Shown here piece by piece: positions 1 to 5,709 of a stretch of 6,408 nucleotides of DNA; position 1 is the first letter of the stretch; every line of letters starts with the position of its first letter. This DNA comes from CAWBKV01 sp041946675 (GTDB taxonomy: Archaea > Halobacteriota > Methanosarcinia > Methanotrichales > Methanotrichaceae). The notes below the pieces were generated by a model. That model was not told the DNA's origin. It saw nothing but the letters and a program-made list of their open reading frames with translations, and did no database searches. Both the position numbers and the translations under genes were made by a program. The stretch covers positions 1 through 6,408 of the forward strand of contig JBHGAU010000111.1 of NCBI GenBank assembly GCA_041946675.1, read 5' to 3'.

Positions 1-139
1 GTTCTTTCTCTGATTTGAAGCCCCTCTGCTTCATATATTTCATAACATTGGAGTTCTCAGCGAGTTCCTTTGGTGGCTCGAATACTCTCGTCTCCTCTAG
101 CAGAACTGAAGTTTTTGCTGTTGCTTTTTGATCAGCCAT
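1..139 (-). CDS. acs: acetyl-CoA synthetase (AMP-forming), N-terminal part, runs off the left edge
   Basis: The first 46 codons of a second acetyl-CoA synthetase are present; the rest lies outside the window. The protein begins MADQKATAKTSVLLEETRVF and from the KTSVLLEET motif onward aligns without gaps to the complete acs at 520-2499, with 28 of 38 residues identical. The intact relative activates acetate with ATP and CoA to acetyl-CoA, AMP and PPi in the cytoplasm. The start is ATG at 139-137, six bases after a strong GGAGG (150-146). The neighbour at 520-2499 lies upstream in the same direction, 380 bases away. That gap holds terminator-like T tracts, a promoter-like region and a long leader, so this paralog is probably transcribed separately. 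It could be a broken copy beyond the edge, but nothing visible suggests decay. Confidence 0.93.
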   Translation of the reverse strand, partial: MADQKATAKTSVLLEETRVFEPPKELAENSNVMKYMKQRGFKSEKE

Positions 140-300
140 TTTTAACCTCCTTTTTGATCCCCACGTGTTTCCAGACAGCTTTAAAAGGGCGAGGAGGAAA
201 CCTTCGCCTTTTGAGACCTCCCTACTGCCTGACCCTCTATCATGCTTCTCTAATATCGCCCTGCATTGAGCCCAGAGCGATCTTGGAAACACTGTGATGA
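140..300 (-). promoter_or_regulatory. Structured 5' leader of the left acs paralog, with ribosome binding site
   Basis: Read as minus-strand RNA, this leader can form a long-range 9-bp helix: GUGUUUCCA (292-284) with UGGAAACAC (173-165), all Watson-Crick. Inside it are two good hairpins. The first pairs AUCGCUCUG (281-273) with CAGGGCGAU (263-255), nine pairs including one G-U, with a 9-base loop. The second spans 212-183: AAAAG, GCGA and AGG pair with CCU, UCGC and CUUUU, leaving small bulges. The loop side of the second hairpin holds CCUCCU (197-192), complementary to the AGGAGG of the ribosome binding site (151-146). The outer helix ends 14 bases before GGAGG. The same outer helix occurs before the complete acs gene. 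Structure is inferred from visible pairing; no transcript end is known. Confidence 0.55.
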
Positions 301-321
301 TCGATGATTATCGTGATTTTT

Positions 322-390
322 CATAAATAAAGTTATCGCGGGATTATTCCTTAATTATCGATTATTATCATCATCAAACATAATATAAAT
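322..390 (-). promoter_or_regulatory. Promoter region of the left acs paralog (TATA-like boxes)
   Basis: Two archaeal TATA-like sequences lie on the minus strand in this AT-rich stretch. ATTTATATTATG is at 390-379 and would place the transcript start near 358. CTTTATTTATG is near 332-322 and would place it near 300, just before the outer leader helix begins at 292. Either gives an untranslated leader of at least about 160 bases. The intervening sequence is rich in GATGATGATAAT-like tracts. I cannot choose between the boxes from sequence alone. Confidence 0.45.
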
Positions 391-492
391 GGTCATCGTA
401 AAAATATTTACTAATTTGAGGCGCACGTCCCTGAAAAGCTGGCAGTGCTTTGATTCTCAGCCTTTCACCGAACGCTTGAAAGAGATAAATTG

Positions 493-506
493 AAAAATTG
501 TAAAAA
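493..506 (-). terminator. Oligo-T terminator after the complete acs gene
   Basis: Two T5 runs on the minus strand (506-502 and 497-493) begin 14 bases after the acs stop codon. Archaeal transcription typically ends at such T-rich tracts without needing a hairpin. A weak 6-bp stem, CTTTCA with TGAAAG, lies further downstream at 462-482. Between there and the promoter region of the left paralog (about 394-460) I see no gene or clear signal. Confidence 0.5.
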
Positions 507-519
507 TGTAGAAATCCCT

Positions 520-2499
520 TTAGACTATCTTCGGGATTCCATCTACAGCCTCGGGATTCATCAATGTGGATATATCACCTACCGGCTGGCCCATTGCCTT
601 GGCCCTCACAACCCGGCGCATGATCTTGCCTGACCTTGTCTTCGGCACATCCTTGACGAAATGCACCTGCTCAGGAATGGCCACCGGGCCCAGTGTATTC
701 CTTATATGCTTTGTAATATCCTTCTTTAGCTCCTCCGTGGGCTGTGCTCCCTCTCTAAGGATGGCAAAGACGATTATGACCTCGCCTTTCACGGGGTCCG
801 GCTTGCCTATGACTGCGGCCTCTGCGACCTTCGGATGGGATACAGCTGCCGATTCGACCTCAGAGTTGCCAATTCTGTGACCTGCGACTTTGATGACATC
901 ATCTATGCGTCCCTGCACCCAGAAATATCCGTCCTTATCCATCCTGCCCTTATCTCCTGCAAGATAGATTCCGCGCCTGGCCTCCCAATAATGCTGCCAG
1001 TATGTCTTCATATATCTCTGGGGGTCTCTGAAGAAGTCACGGAGCATCGATGGATAGGGCTCTGAAATCACTATATTGCCGCCCTGGCCAGTTGGAACTG
1101 GGTTTCCCTTCTCATCAAGGATATCACAGCTATATCCGGGCAGCGGGAATGTACATGAGCCTGGCTTGAGGGGAGTGATCGGAAGCGGAGACATGATGAA
1201 GGTCCCTGTTTCCGTCTGCCACCAGGTATCCATGATCTGCAGTTCATCTCGCCCGATATTCTTGCGGTACCAGATCCATGCCTCCGGGTTGATGGGCTCG
1301 CCTACAGTTCCGAGCAGTCTCAAGCTCCTCAGGTCATACTTCTTGGGCCACTCATCTCCCGCCCTCATGAACATTCTGATGGCCGTGGGCGCTGTGTAGA
1401 GCACAGTTACTTTGAATTCCTGTATTATGGACCACCATCTTCCGAAGTCCGGGAAGTCGGGGGAGCCTTCATACATGATACTGGTAACGCCTAATGACAG
1501 CGGCGCATACACTATATAGCTGTGGCCTGTGACCCATCCGATATCTGCAGTGCACCACCATACATCGTTATCCTTCAGGTCGAAGACCCAGTGCAATGTC
1601 TGCGGCGGCCCAACTGCATAGCCTCCCTGTGCATGCTCAATACCCTTCGGCTTGCCGGTGGTTCCTGATGTATACAGGATGTATAACCTGTGCTCCGGAT
1701 CCAATGGAACTGCCTCGCATTCCTCGGATTGGCCCTTTACTAGATCATGCCACCAGATATCTCTGTCATTCCAATTTATTTTGTTACCGCATCTCTTGAG
1801 TACGATCTGCTTCTGGACGCTCGGGCATGTCGCAATAGCCTCATCAGCAGAATTCTTTAGTGGGACAACACTTCCACGCCTCCAAAATCCATCTACAGTG
1901 ATGGATATCTTGGACTCGGCATCATTTACCCTATCGGCATATGCCTTGGCGCTGAAGCCCGAAAAGACGACGCTGTGTATGGCTCCGATCTTGGCACATG
2001 CAAGCATCGCTATGGGGAGTTCAGGAACCATTGGCAGATATATGCTGACCCTATCGCCTGTCTGTACGCCCAGACTCTTGAGGCCGTTGGCAAACTTGTT
2101 GACTTCCTTGTACAGATCGCCATAAGTAAACTTCCTGACATCACCCAATGGCTCGCCGATGCCAATATAGGCAACTTTGTCCTTCTTGGCCCCCTTTGCA
2201 TGCCTGTCAACGCAGTTCGATGTGATATTGATCTTGCCGCCTGTGAACCACTTGGCATATGGTGGCTGCCAGTTCAGAACCTGTGTATACGGCTCAATCC
2301 AATCAGCGTAAGTCTTGGCCATCTCATCCCAGAACCGGACGAAGTTCAGAGAGGTGTCATAACGCATTTCTTTCTCGGTTTTGTAGCCCTTCTTCTTCAT
2401 CCATTGCCACACGTTGGAATTCTCTACCAACTCCTCTGGTGGCTCGAATATCCTCGTCTCCTCGAGCAAAACAGAAGTCTTATCCGTCTCTTCGGCCAA
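520..2499 (-). CDS. acs: acetyl-CoA synthetase (AMP-forming)
   Basis: This 659-residue cytoplasmic enzyme, normal length for the family, converts acetate, ATP and CoA to acetyl-CoA, AMP and PPi through an acetyl-AMP intermediate. In Methanothrix-type archaea this is the entry step of methanogenesis from acetate. The large N-terminal domain carries the phosphate-binding loop YTSGTTGKPKG (276-286) and DTWWQTETG (424-432). W427 matches the tryptophan that limits the pocket to acetate in characterised Acs enzymes. GD at 515-516 binds the ribose, and the hinge motif GRIDDVIKVAGHRIG is at 530-544. The C-terminal domain has PKTRSGKIMRR (619-629), whose K625 is the catalytic lysine that is acetylated in bacterial relatives. 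No key residue is missing. The usual GG after ETG is GT here (432-433), a minor departure. The start is TTG, supported by the ribosome binding site and by alignment to the ATG of the left paralog; the stop is TAA. It is flanked by its own leader and T-rich terminator, so it is probably monocistronic. Confidence 0.97.
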   Translation of the reverse strand: MAEETDKTSVLLEETRIFEPPEELVENSNVWQWMKKKGYKTEKEMRYDTSLNFVRFWDEMAKTYADWIEPYTQVLNWQPPYAKWFTGGKINITSNCVDRHAKGAKKDKVAYIGIGEPLGDVRKFTYGDLYKEVNKFANGLKSLGVQTGDRVSIYLPMVPELPIAMLACAKIGAIHSVVFSGFSAKAYADRVNDAESKISITVDGFWRRGSVVPLKNSADEAIATCPSVQKQIVLKRCGNKINWNDRDIWWHDLVKGQSEECEAVPLDPEHRLYILYTSGTTGKPKGIEHAQGGYAVGPPQTLHWVFDLKDNDVWWCTADIGWVTGHSYIVYAPLSLGVTSIMYEGSPDFPDFGRWWSIIQEFKVTVLYTAPTAIRMFMRAGDEWPKKYDLRSLRLLGTVGEPINPEAWIWYRKNIGRDELQIMDTWWQTETGTFIMSPLPITPLKPGSCTFPLPGYSCDILDEKGNPVPTGQGGNIVISEPYPSMLRDFFRDPQRYMKTYWQHYWEARRGIYLAGDKGRMDKDGYFWVQGRIDDVIKVAGHRIGNSEVESAAVSHPKVAEAAVIGKPDPVKGEVIIVFAILREGAQPTEELKKDITKHIRNTLGPVAIPEQVHFVKDVPKTRSGKIMRRVVRAKAMGQPVGDISTLMNPEAVDGIPKIV

Positions 2500-2516
2500 C
2501 TTTACCGACCTCCTTT
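2497..2516 (-). promoter_or_regulatory. Ribosome binding site and TTG start of acs
   Basis: On the minus strand AAAGGAGG (2516-2509) is followed after nine bases by TTG (2499-2497). No in-frame ATG lies nearby upstream. The residues encoded from TTG (M-A-E-E, then KTSVLLEET) match the N-terminus of the left paralog, whose equivalent codon is ATG. Together these fix TTG as the start. Confidence 0.8.
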
Positions 2517-2640
2517 ACTTTCCTCAAATGTGTTTCCACATCCTCTAAAGATTATATGGCAGGGCTAGAGTAGCCATAAGCCATAAAATCCTATGCCCAA
2601 TTGCTCTATTCCAGGCCAAGGAGGCTTCAGAAACACTATC
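2500..2640 (-). promoter_or_regulatory. Structured 5' leader of the complete acs gene
   Basis: As minus-strand RNA, GUGUUUCUG (2636-2628) can pair with UGGAAACAC (2538-2530) over nine positions, the last two as G-U wobbles. This is the counterpart of the fully Watson-Crick helix before the left acs paralog. A nested hairpin lies inside at 2585-2555: UAUGGC pairs with GCCAUA, then GGCUA pairs with UAGCC around a CUC loop. CCUCCUU (2624-2618), just after the first helix strand, is complementary to the AAGGAGG of the ribosome binding site (2515-2509). The order helix, anti-SD, helix, SD would make simultaneous pairing a pseudoknot. A role in controlling translation or mRNA stability is inferred; a chance match of the short segments is possible. 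Confidence 0.55.
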
Positions 2641-2656
2641 ATGTTTGATAATTTTC

Positions 2657-2714
2657 ATTATTAATAAGCTTAGTGGTTCATATGTTAATATAAAATAAAA
2701 ATGTGATATAAAAT
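2657..2714 (-). promoter_or_regulatory. Promoter region of the complete acs gene
   Basis: Very AT-rich, with several archaeal TATA-like sequences on the minus strand: TTTTATAT at 2713-2706, TTTTATATTA at 2695-2686, and CTTATTAATAATG at 2669-2657. The middle box predicts a transcript start near 2663. The last predicts one near 2637, which would put the conserved GUGUUUC at the very 5' end of the mRNA. The leader is then roughly 140 to 165 bases. The rest of the 2715-2783 spacer shows no gene. Confidence 0.45.
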
Positions 2715-2783
2715 AGATCGAGCTATCTTAGTCTATAGTCGCAAATTTTAAATCAGATTTAATAAACAGTAATTTCAAGCAGC

Positions 2784-2788
2784 AAAAA
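2784..2788 (-). terminator. T5 tract downstream of the methylthiotransferase gene
   Basis: GGGGTTTTTGC on the minus strand puts a T5 run about 60 bases past the stop codon at 2851, between it and the promoter region of acs. This is a plausible archaeal U-tract terminator, with no strong hairpin before it. Confidence 0.4.
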
Positions 2789-2850
2789 CCCCACTTTATT
2801 TCGTATCTATATTCAAATCCGGAAATCAGATTCTTCCATCATTCTGACTA

Positions 2851-4095
2851 TCATCGAGTTTGGGCCGAACCTATAAGGTAGAATGGATTCGAACCTGTCA
2901 CAATAACCCTCAACTTGCTTCCTAGACGCGGGGACCCCGCGATTACAATCCCTGCATAGTTGCAGGATCTGGCCTTGGCTGTGTCCCCGAGGCCGCGCTC
3001 CGTCACAGTTGCGTCCAGCACGCGGCCTTCATACCTCTGGTTCCTTATGCGCGCTATCTCCATCCACAGTCTTGTTATCTCCCTCGATCTATCCTTCTTT
3101 ATCCTGTCAGGCATATCATATAGCCTGGCGGCGCCAGTTCCAGGACGCAGCGAAAATCTTGTAACGTTTACCTTATCGGGCTCTGCTGATCTTATCAGCT
3201 CCAGAGTCTTCCTGAAATCCTCATCGGTTTCTCCAGGAAATCCTGTGATGATATCGGTCATAAGGAAAATATCCTCAAATTCTCCCCTAAACCGATCTAT
3301 TATTCCCAGAAAATCATCTGCTGTGTATTTGCGCCCCATGCTCTCCAAAATCCCGTCTGAGCCTGATTGAACCGGAAGATGAATGAACTTGTAAATCTTC
3401 GGAGAATGAAGCACTGATATAAGATCATCCAGCATCGGCAGGAGCGTATCCGGGTTCATCATTCCAATGCGTATCATGAAATCTCCAGGCACCTCTTTCA
3501 CAGCATCAAGGAGTTCAGGCAGATCTGTTCCACTGTCTCTGCCGTATGCTGCACTATCTTGAGCCGTAAGCTGAATTTCTGCCATGCCGGATCCGGTGAG
3601 ATTCCGAACAGCTTCCACAATATCTCCGGGATTTCTGCTGACAAGATTCCCCCGTGCTTTTCTTACTATGCAGTAGCTGCATCCGCCGCAGCAGCCTTCA
3701 GCGATGTTTACTATGCCGCAGAGATCCTGTCTGGCTTCTTCTTCAGCAGGGATGTCCCGTAGGCCGAAAGGCGGTCTATCGAAAAGCTCGGCAATCTCTT
3801 TGATAGCCGACGGTCCCAGAATGCCGGCTTTAAGGCGGTACTTAATCCCTTCTATAGAGAAAGGCAGTGCAGCAGGCAAGCATCCTCCAATTATTAAGCG
3901 GTCGCCCTGAAGCTGGTGAAGCCTTCGCAGCATCTTCCTCTCCGTCTTCTCAGTCACAGCGCAAGTGTTTACTATTACTATTTCCGCATCCTCTAAACAG
4001 GCGGTCCGATGCCCCATCTCAGATAGCGCAGCCTCAAGAGCCCTTGAATTTCCGAGGTTGGCAGTGCAACCATAAGTCTCAATATGAAATCTCAT
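2851..4095 (-). CDS. Archaeal MiaB-like tRNA (t6A37) methylthiotransferase, radical SAM
   Basis: This 414-residue protein belongs to the methylthiotransferase family, closest in layout to the archaeal/eukaryotic MtaB/CDKAL1 group. That group adds a methylthio group to t6A at position 37 of tRNAs reading ANN codons, using two 4Fe-4S clusters and S-adenosylmethionine. The N-terminal domain (1-105) has the three cluster cysteines C10 (TYGC), C45 (NTC) and C72 (GGC). The radical SAM motif CxxxCxxC is C135, C139 and C142. The barrel runs to about 350 and includes HLPVQSGSD (239-247) and ITGFPGETDEDF (283-294). A TRAM RNA-binding domain fills about 353-414. The open frame extends 99 codons upstream, but that part only mirrors the permease gene in another frame. 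ATG at 4095, preceded by AAGGA, gives the normal family N-terminus. It overlaps the upstream permease gene by 4 bases and ends in tandem stops (TGATAG). The bacterial symbol mtaB is avoided because in methanogens it denotes a methanol methyltransferase. Confidence 0.92.
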   Translation of the reverse strand: MRFHIETYGCTANLGNSRALEAALSEMGHRTACLEDAEIVIVNTCAVTEKTERKMLRRLHQLQGDRLIIGGCLPAALPFSIEGIKYRLKAGILGPSAIKEIAELFDRPPFGLRDIPAEEEARQDLCGIVNIAEGCCGGCSYCIVRKARGNLVSRNPGDIVEAVRNLTGSGMAEIQLTAQDSAAYGRDSGTDLPELLDAVKEVPGDFMIRIGMMNPDTLLPMLDDLISVLHSPKIYKFIHLPVQSGSDGILESMGRKYTADDFLGIIDRFRGEFEDIFLMTDIITGFPGETDEDFRKTLELIRSAEPDKVNVTRFSLRPGTGAARLYDMPDRIKKDRSREITRLWMEIARIRNQRYEGRVLDATVTERGLGDTAKARSCNYAGIVIAGSPRLGSKLRVIVTGSNPFYLIGSAQTR

Positions 4096-5135
4096 TTTGC
4101 ATCCTTGCGATCTGCCATCTCTTCTTGCCTGACCTGATATATCCCTGCTATCACTCCCATTATTGCAGGCGCAAGGAAGAAGCCGCCTACTCCAGCAACA
4201 AGGGCTCCGCCCAGGAAGGAGAGCATTACAAGAAGTGGATGTATTGATGATTTGGAATAGATCAAGTACGGCCTGATAAACAGTTCGGATGGAATATAAA
4301 TCAAGCTCGATGCTGCTACCAGGAAGATCGCTGCATCTGCAAACCCAAGAGTAAAATATCTGTATACTGTCGCAGGAATAATTACCACCCAAGCAGTAAG
4401 CACAGGAACCATGCCTGCAACGAAGACAAAGCTCGCAAGGGCAAAGGGCTTGGGAAGATCGAAGATATAGAAAATAAAAGCCGATATTATGCTTCCAAGT
4501 ATAGAGGTATAGATCGTCCCCAGGAAGATTCCGCTGAAGATCCTGTCTATTCGCACTATATATCTTCTGTAAGTTTCAGTATGCTCCGAAGGCAGCAAAG
4601 CGATAAGCGATTCCACGAATCCCTCGCCATCCAGCAGCAGGAAATAGCATACAGGGATGGATACTATGAAGTTGATCATCGTTAAAGATACCGCTCTTCC
4701 AATATTGAGGACATGTATGCCTGAAGCTATTGGCATAGCAATTCCTGCGATATTTTGCAGTCCGCCATAGAGCACATCATGAAATGCCGGGGGAATGGCG
4801 ATCCTGGTCATCGAAAAGTTTAGGGCTGAAAATAATATCTCCCGATTATGAGCCAGCGCCATTATTTGGTTTATAATCTCCAGCATCCCGAGGCCCATTA
4901 CGAGAAAGATGGGGATCACTATACATATCGTGGCTATAAGTGCTCCCAACCGCTTGTTCCATTTGAAGTGATCTCTTATTGGCCTTCCTACGTAGGCGAA
5001 TACGGTTCCCAGAACTACTCCATCAATGAAGGGAAACAGGAAGTAGAAGATCAGGACTAAGGACAGAATTGCGAGGGTGAGCATGCTTTTGTTTTCTGAC
5101 CACAATTTTTCTAAATCGGAACTCAAGGGTTGCAC
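4092..5135 (-). CDS. AI-2E family (UPF0118/PerM-like) integral membrane protein
   Basis: This 347-residue protein has a very hydrophobic pattern typical of the AI-2E family transporters, which usually run 330 to 370 residues. Predicted membrane segments lie near 18-49 (a paired stretch), 60-90, 148-170, 204-226, 230-256, 264-282 and 300-332. Between the second and third segments is a long amphipathic stretch (about 91-147), as is usual here. Family-like patches include the segment around GMVPVLTAWV (241-250) and the C-terminal GGALVAGVGGFFLAPAIMG (309-327). Members have been linked to export of signalling molecules or to cation/proton exchange; the substrate here cannot be told. The called start is GTG at 5135, without a clear ribosome binding site; an internal TTG or the ATG at residue 18 are alternatives, though the latter would shorten the region before the first membrane segment. 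It is co-transcribed with, and overlaps, the tRNA-modification gene downstream. Confidence 0.85.
   Translation of the reverse strand: MQPLSSDLEKLWSENKSMLTLAILSLVLIFYFLFPFIDGVVLGTVFAYVGRPIRDHFKWNKRLGALIATICIVIPIFLVMGLGMLEIINQIMALAHNREILFSALNFSMTRIAIPPAFHDVLYGGLQNIAGIAMPIASGIHVLNIGRAVSLTMINFIVSIPVCYFLLLDGEGFVESLIALLPSEHTETYRRYIVRIDRIFSGIFLGTIYTSILGSIISAFIFYIFDLPKPFALASFVFVAGMVPVLTAWVVIIPATVYRYFTLGFADAAIFLVAASSLIYIPSELFIRPYLIYSKSSIHPLLVMLSFLGGALVAGVGGFFLAPAIMGVIAGIYQVRQEEMADRKDAK
4093..4106 (-). promoter_or_regulatory. Ribosome binding site and overlapping start of the methylthiotransferase gene
   Basis: AAGGA (4106-4102) lies inside the last codons of the permease gene, six bases before ATG (4095-4093). 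The ATG shares two bases with the permease TGA stop (4094-4092), giving ATGA. This arrangement points to translational coupling and decides the start against the much longer upstream open frame. Confidence 0.75.
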
Positions 5136-5147
5136 CAGGAATTAACT

Positions 5148-5185
5148 GTATTTAAGCGATAGAATCGCGTTTAACTGATAAATAT
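5148..5185 (-). promoter_or_regulatory. Candidate promoter of the permease/methylthiotransferase unit
   Basis: ATATTTATC on the minus strand (5185-5177) is a good archaeal TATA-like box and would start transcription near 5155, leaving about 20 untranslated bases before GTG. A second weaker box, CTTAAATAC, lies near 5156-5148. No GGAGG-like site follows, which fits a short-leader or nearly leaderless message. Confidence 0.4.
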
Positions 5186-5212
5186 GATTAAAGCTTTTGC
5201 TCGTTGAAAACG

Positions 5213-5383
5213 AAAAAAGGGATTTGATGCTATATGGAGACAGTCAGTAGTCTACCTATGCTCGCGTTGATGAACACAGAAATCATTGTATTTTCGGCTT
5301 CGCTTGAAATGAGAATGCTCGCGCGAAGCCGCGAATGACGCGATGGGATTCATCAACTCAATTAGGGTAGACTATCCGTCTTC
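5213..5383 (-). ncRNA. Candidate structured small RNA gene (unnamed)
   Basis: Three signals line up on the minus strand. A TATA-like box ATATTTATC lies at 5411-5403, predicting a start near 5381. A long interrupted hairpin begins almost exactly there and runs to 5236. A T6 tract at 5218-5213 follows about 18 bases later as a possible stop. The resulting RNA would be about 165 bases. Its stems, outside to inside, are AGAC/GUCU, UAGUCUACC/GGUAGACUA, GUUGAUGAA/UUCAUCAAC, UCAUU/AAUGA and CGGCUUCGC/GCGAAGCCG, with a 19-base apical loop. No open reading frame of note crosses it. I do not recognise the RNA. The same inverted symmetry would also fit a small non-coding mobile element, and the strand choice rests only on the TATA box and T tract. 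Confidence 0.4.
5236..5383. repeat. Long interrupted inverted repeat, 148 bp
   Basis: Left arm segments pair in order with right arm segments: 5238-5241 with 5378-5381; 5248-5256 with 5366-5374 (9 of 9); 5266-5274 with 5349-5357 (9 of 9); 5283-5287 with 5334-5338; and 5295-5303 with 5323-5331 (9 of 9). All stay in register around one centre near 5311, with small unequal internal loops. Three perfect 9-bp matches sharing one axis are very unlikely by chance. A 9-base direct repeat ATGCTCGCG occurs at 5258-5266 and 5315-5323. No obvious target duplication is seen at the edges. Confidence 0.8.
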
Positions 5384-5402
5384 AATGCTCTAATCTTTTC
5401 AG

Positions 5403-5418
5403 GATAAATATCATATAA
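5403..5418 (-). promoter_or_regulatory. TATA-like box upstream of the inverted repeat
   Basis: TTATATGATATTTATC on the minus strand contains ATATTTATC (5411-5403), the same nine bases as the candidate box of the permease unit at 5185-5177. It lies about 20 to 28 bases before the inverted-repeat base, the usual archaeal spacing from TATA box to transcript start. AT-rich sequence makes chance matches common. Confidence 0.35.
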
Positions 5419-5684
5419 CAATTTCCCAATTGCACATATTCAGCCCGGCAGTTGAATGTAGCAAAATATACAACTTGCAAAAATAGCTCAAAATCGAACT
5501 AGCACGTATTCAAATTAACCATTCATTCCATAAGCTATAAGCATGGATGAACTATCATGCCTGATATCAGTCAATGCAGCTACGGAATAACGAAAATTAT
5601 GAAGTAAAATCTGATGCTCCGACCTAATGCCTTTGCAGACCTGAAAGATATTTATAAAATACTGCACCGGCTTTTGAAGATGTC
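5419..5684. other. AT-rich spacer without a recognisable gene
   Basis: Both strands and all frames were read here. Only short open frames of 15 to 51 codons without ribosome binding sites are present. A TATA-like TTTATAAAAT sits at 5651-5660 with no credible gene after it. No tRNA, CRISPR repeat or transposase fragment was seen. Confidence 0.55.
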
Positions 5685-5689
5685 AAAAA
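5685..5689 (-). terminator. T5 tract downstream of the TPR gene remnant
   Basis: On the minus strand TTAATTTTTGAC places a T5 run 20 bases after the TAA stop of the TPR open frame. It is a plausible archaeal terminator, with no hairpin before it. Confidence 0.35.
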
Positions 5690-5709
5690 TTAAGGGATGG
5701 TTGTACAGG

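Noticed and set aside
70..297. A plus-strand 75-codon frame at the left edge
   Set aside because: It runs antisense across the acs N-terminus and its leader, whose SD and structured segments explain the sequence; no SD or domain supports it.
1652..2568. Several long plus-strand frames and an 82-codon minus-strand frame across acs
   Set aside because: They overlap the well-supported acs reading frame and show no domain pattern; they are out-of-frame shadows of its codon bias.
2750..2832. Repeated AAATCAGATT at 2750-2759 and 2823-2832
   Set aside because: Two copies of a 10-base AT-rich word in an AT-rich spacer are not enough to claim an operator or repeat family.
4096..4392. A 99-codon upstream extension of the methylthiotransferase open frame
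   Set aside because: It lies entirely inside the permease gene in another frame, has an unconserved-looking composition, and the true family N-terminus with TYGC begins at the SD-preceded ATG at 4095.
5201..5218. Short hairpin TCGTT-GAA-AACGA next to a run of six A/T, as an intrinsic terminator
   Set aside because: On the plus strand the stem is followed by A, not T; on the minus strand the T run precedes the stem. Only the T6 tract itself is kept as a possible archaeal stop.
5543..5590. Very short plus-strand frame beginning MDELSCLISVNAATE
   Set aside because: Only 15 codons, no ribosome binding site and no neighbour to suggest a leader peptide.
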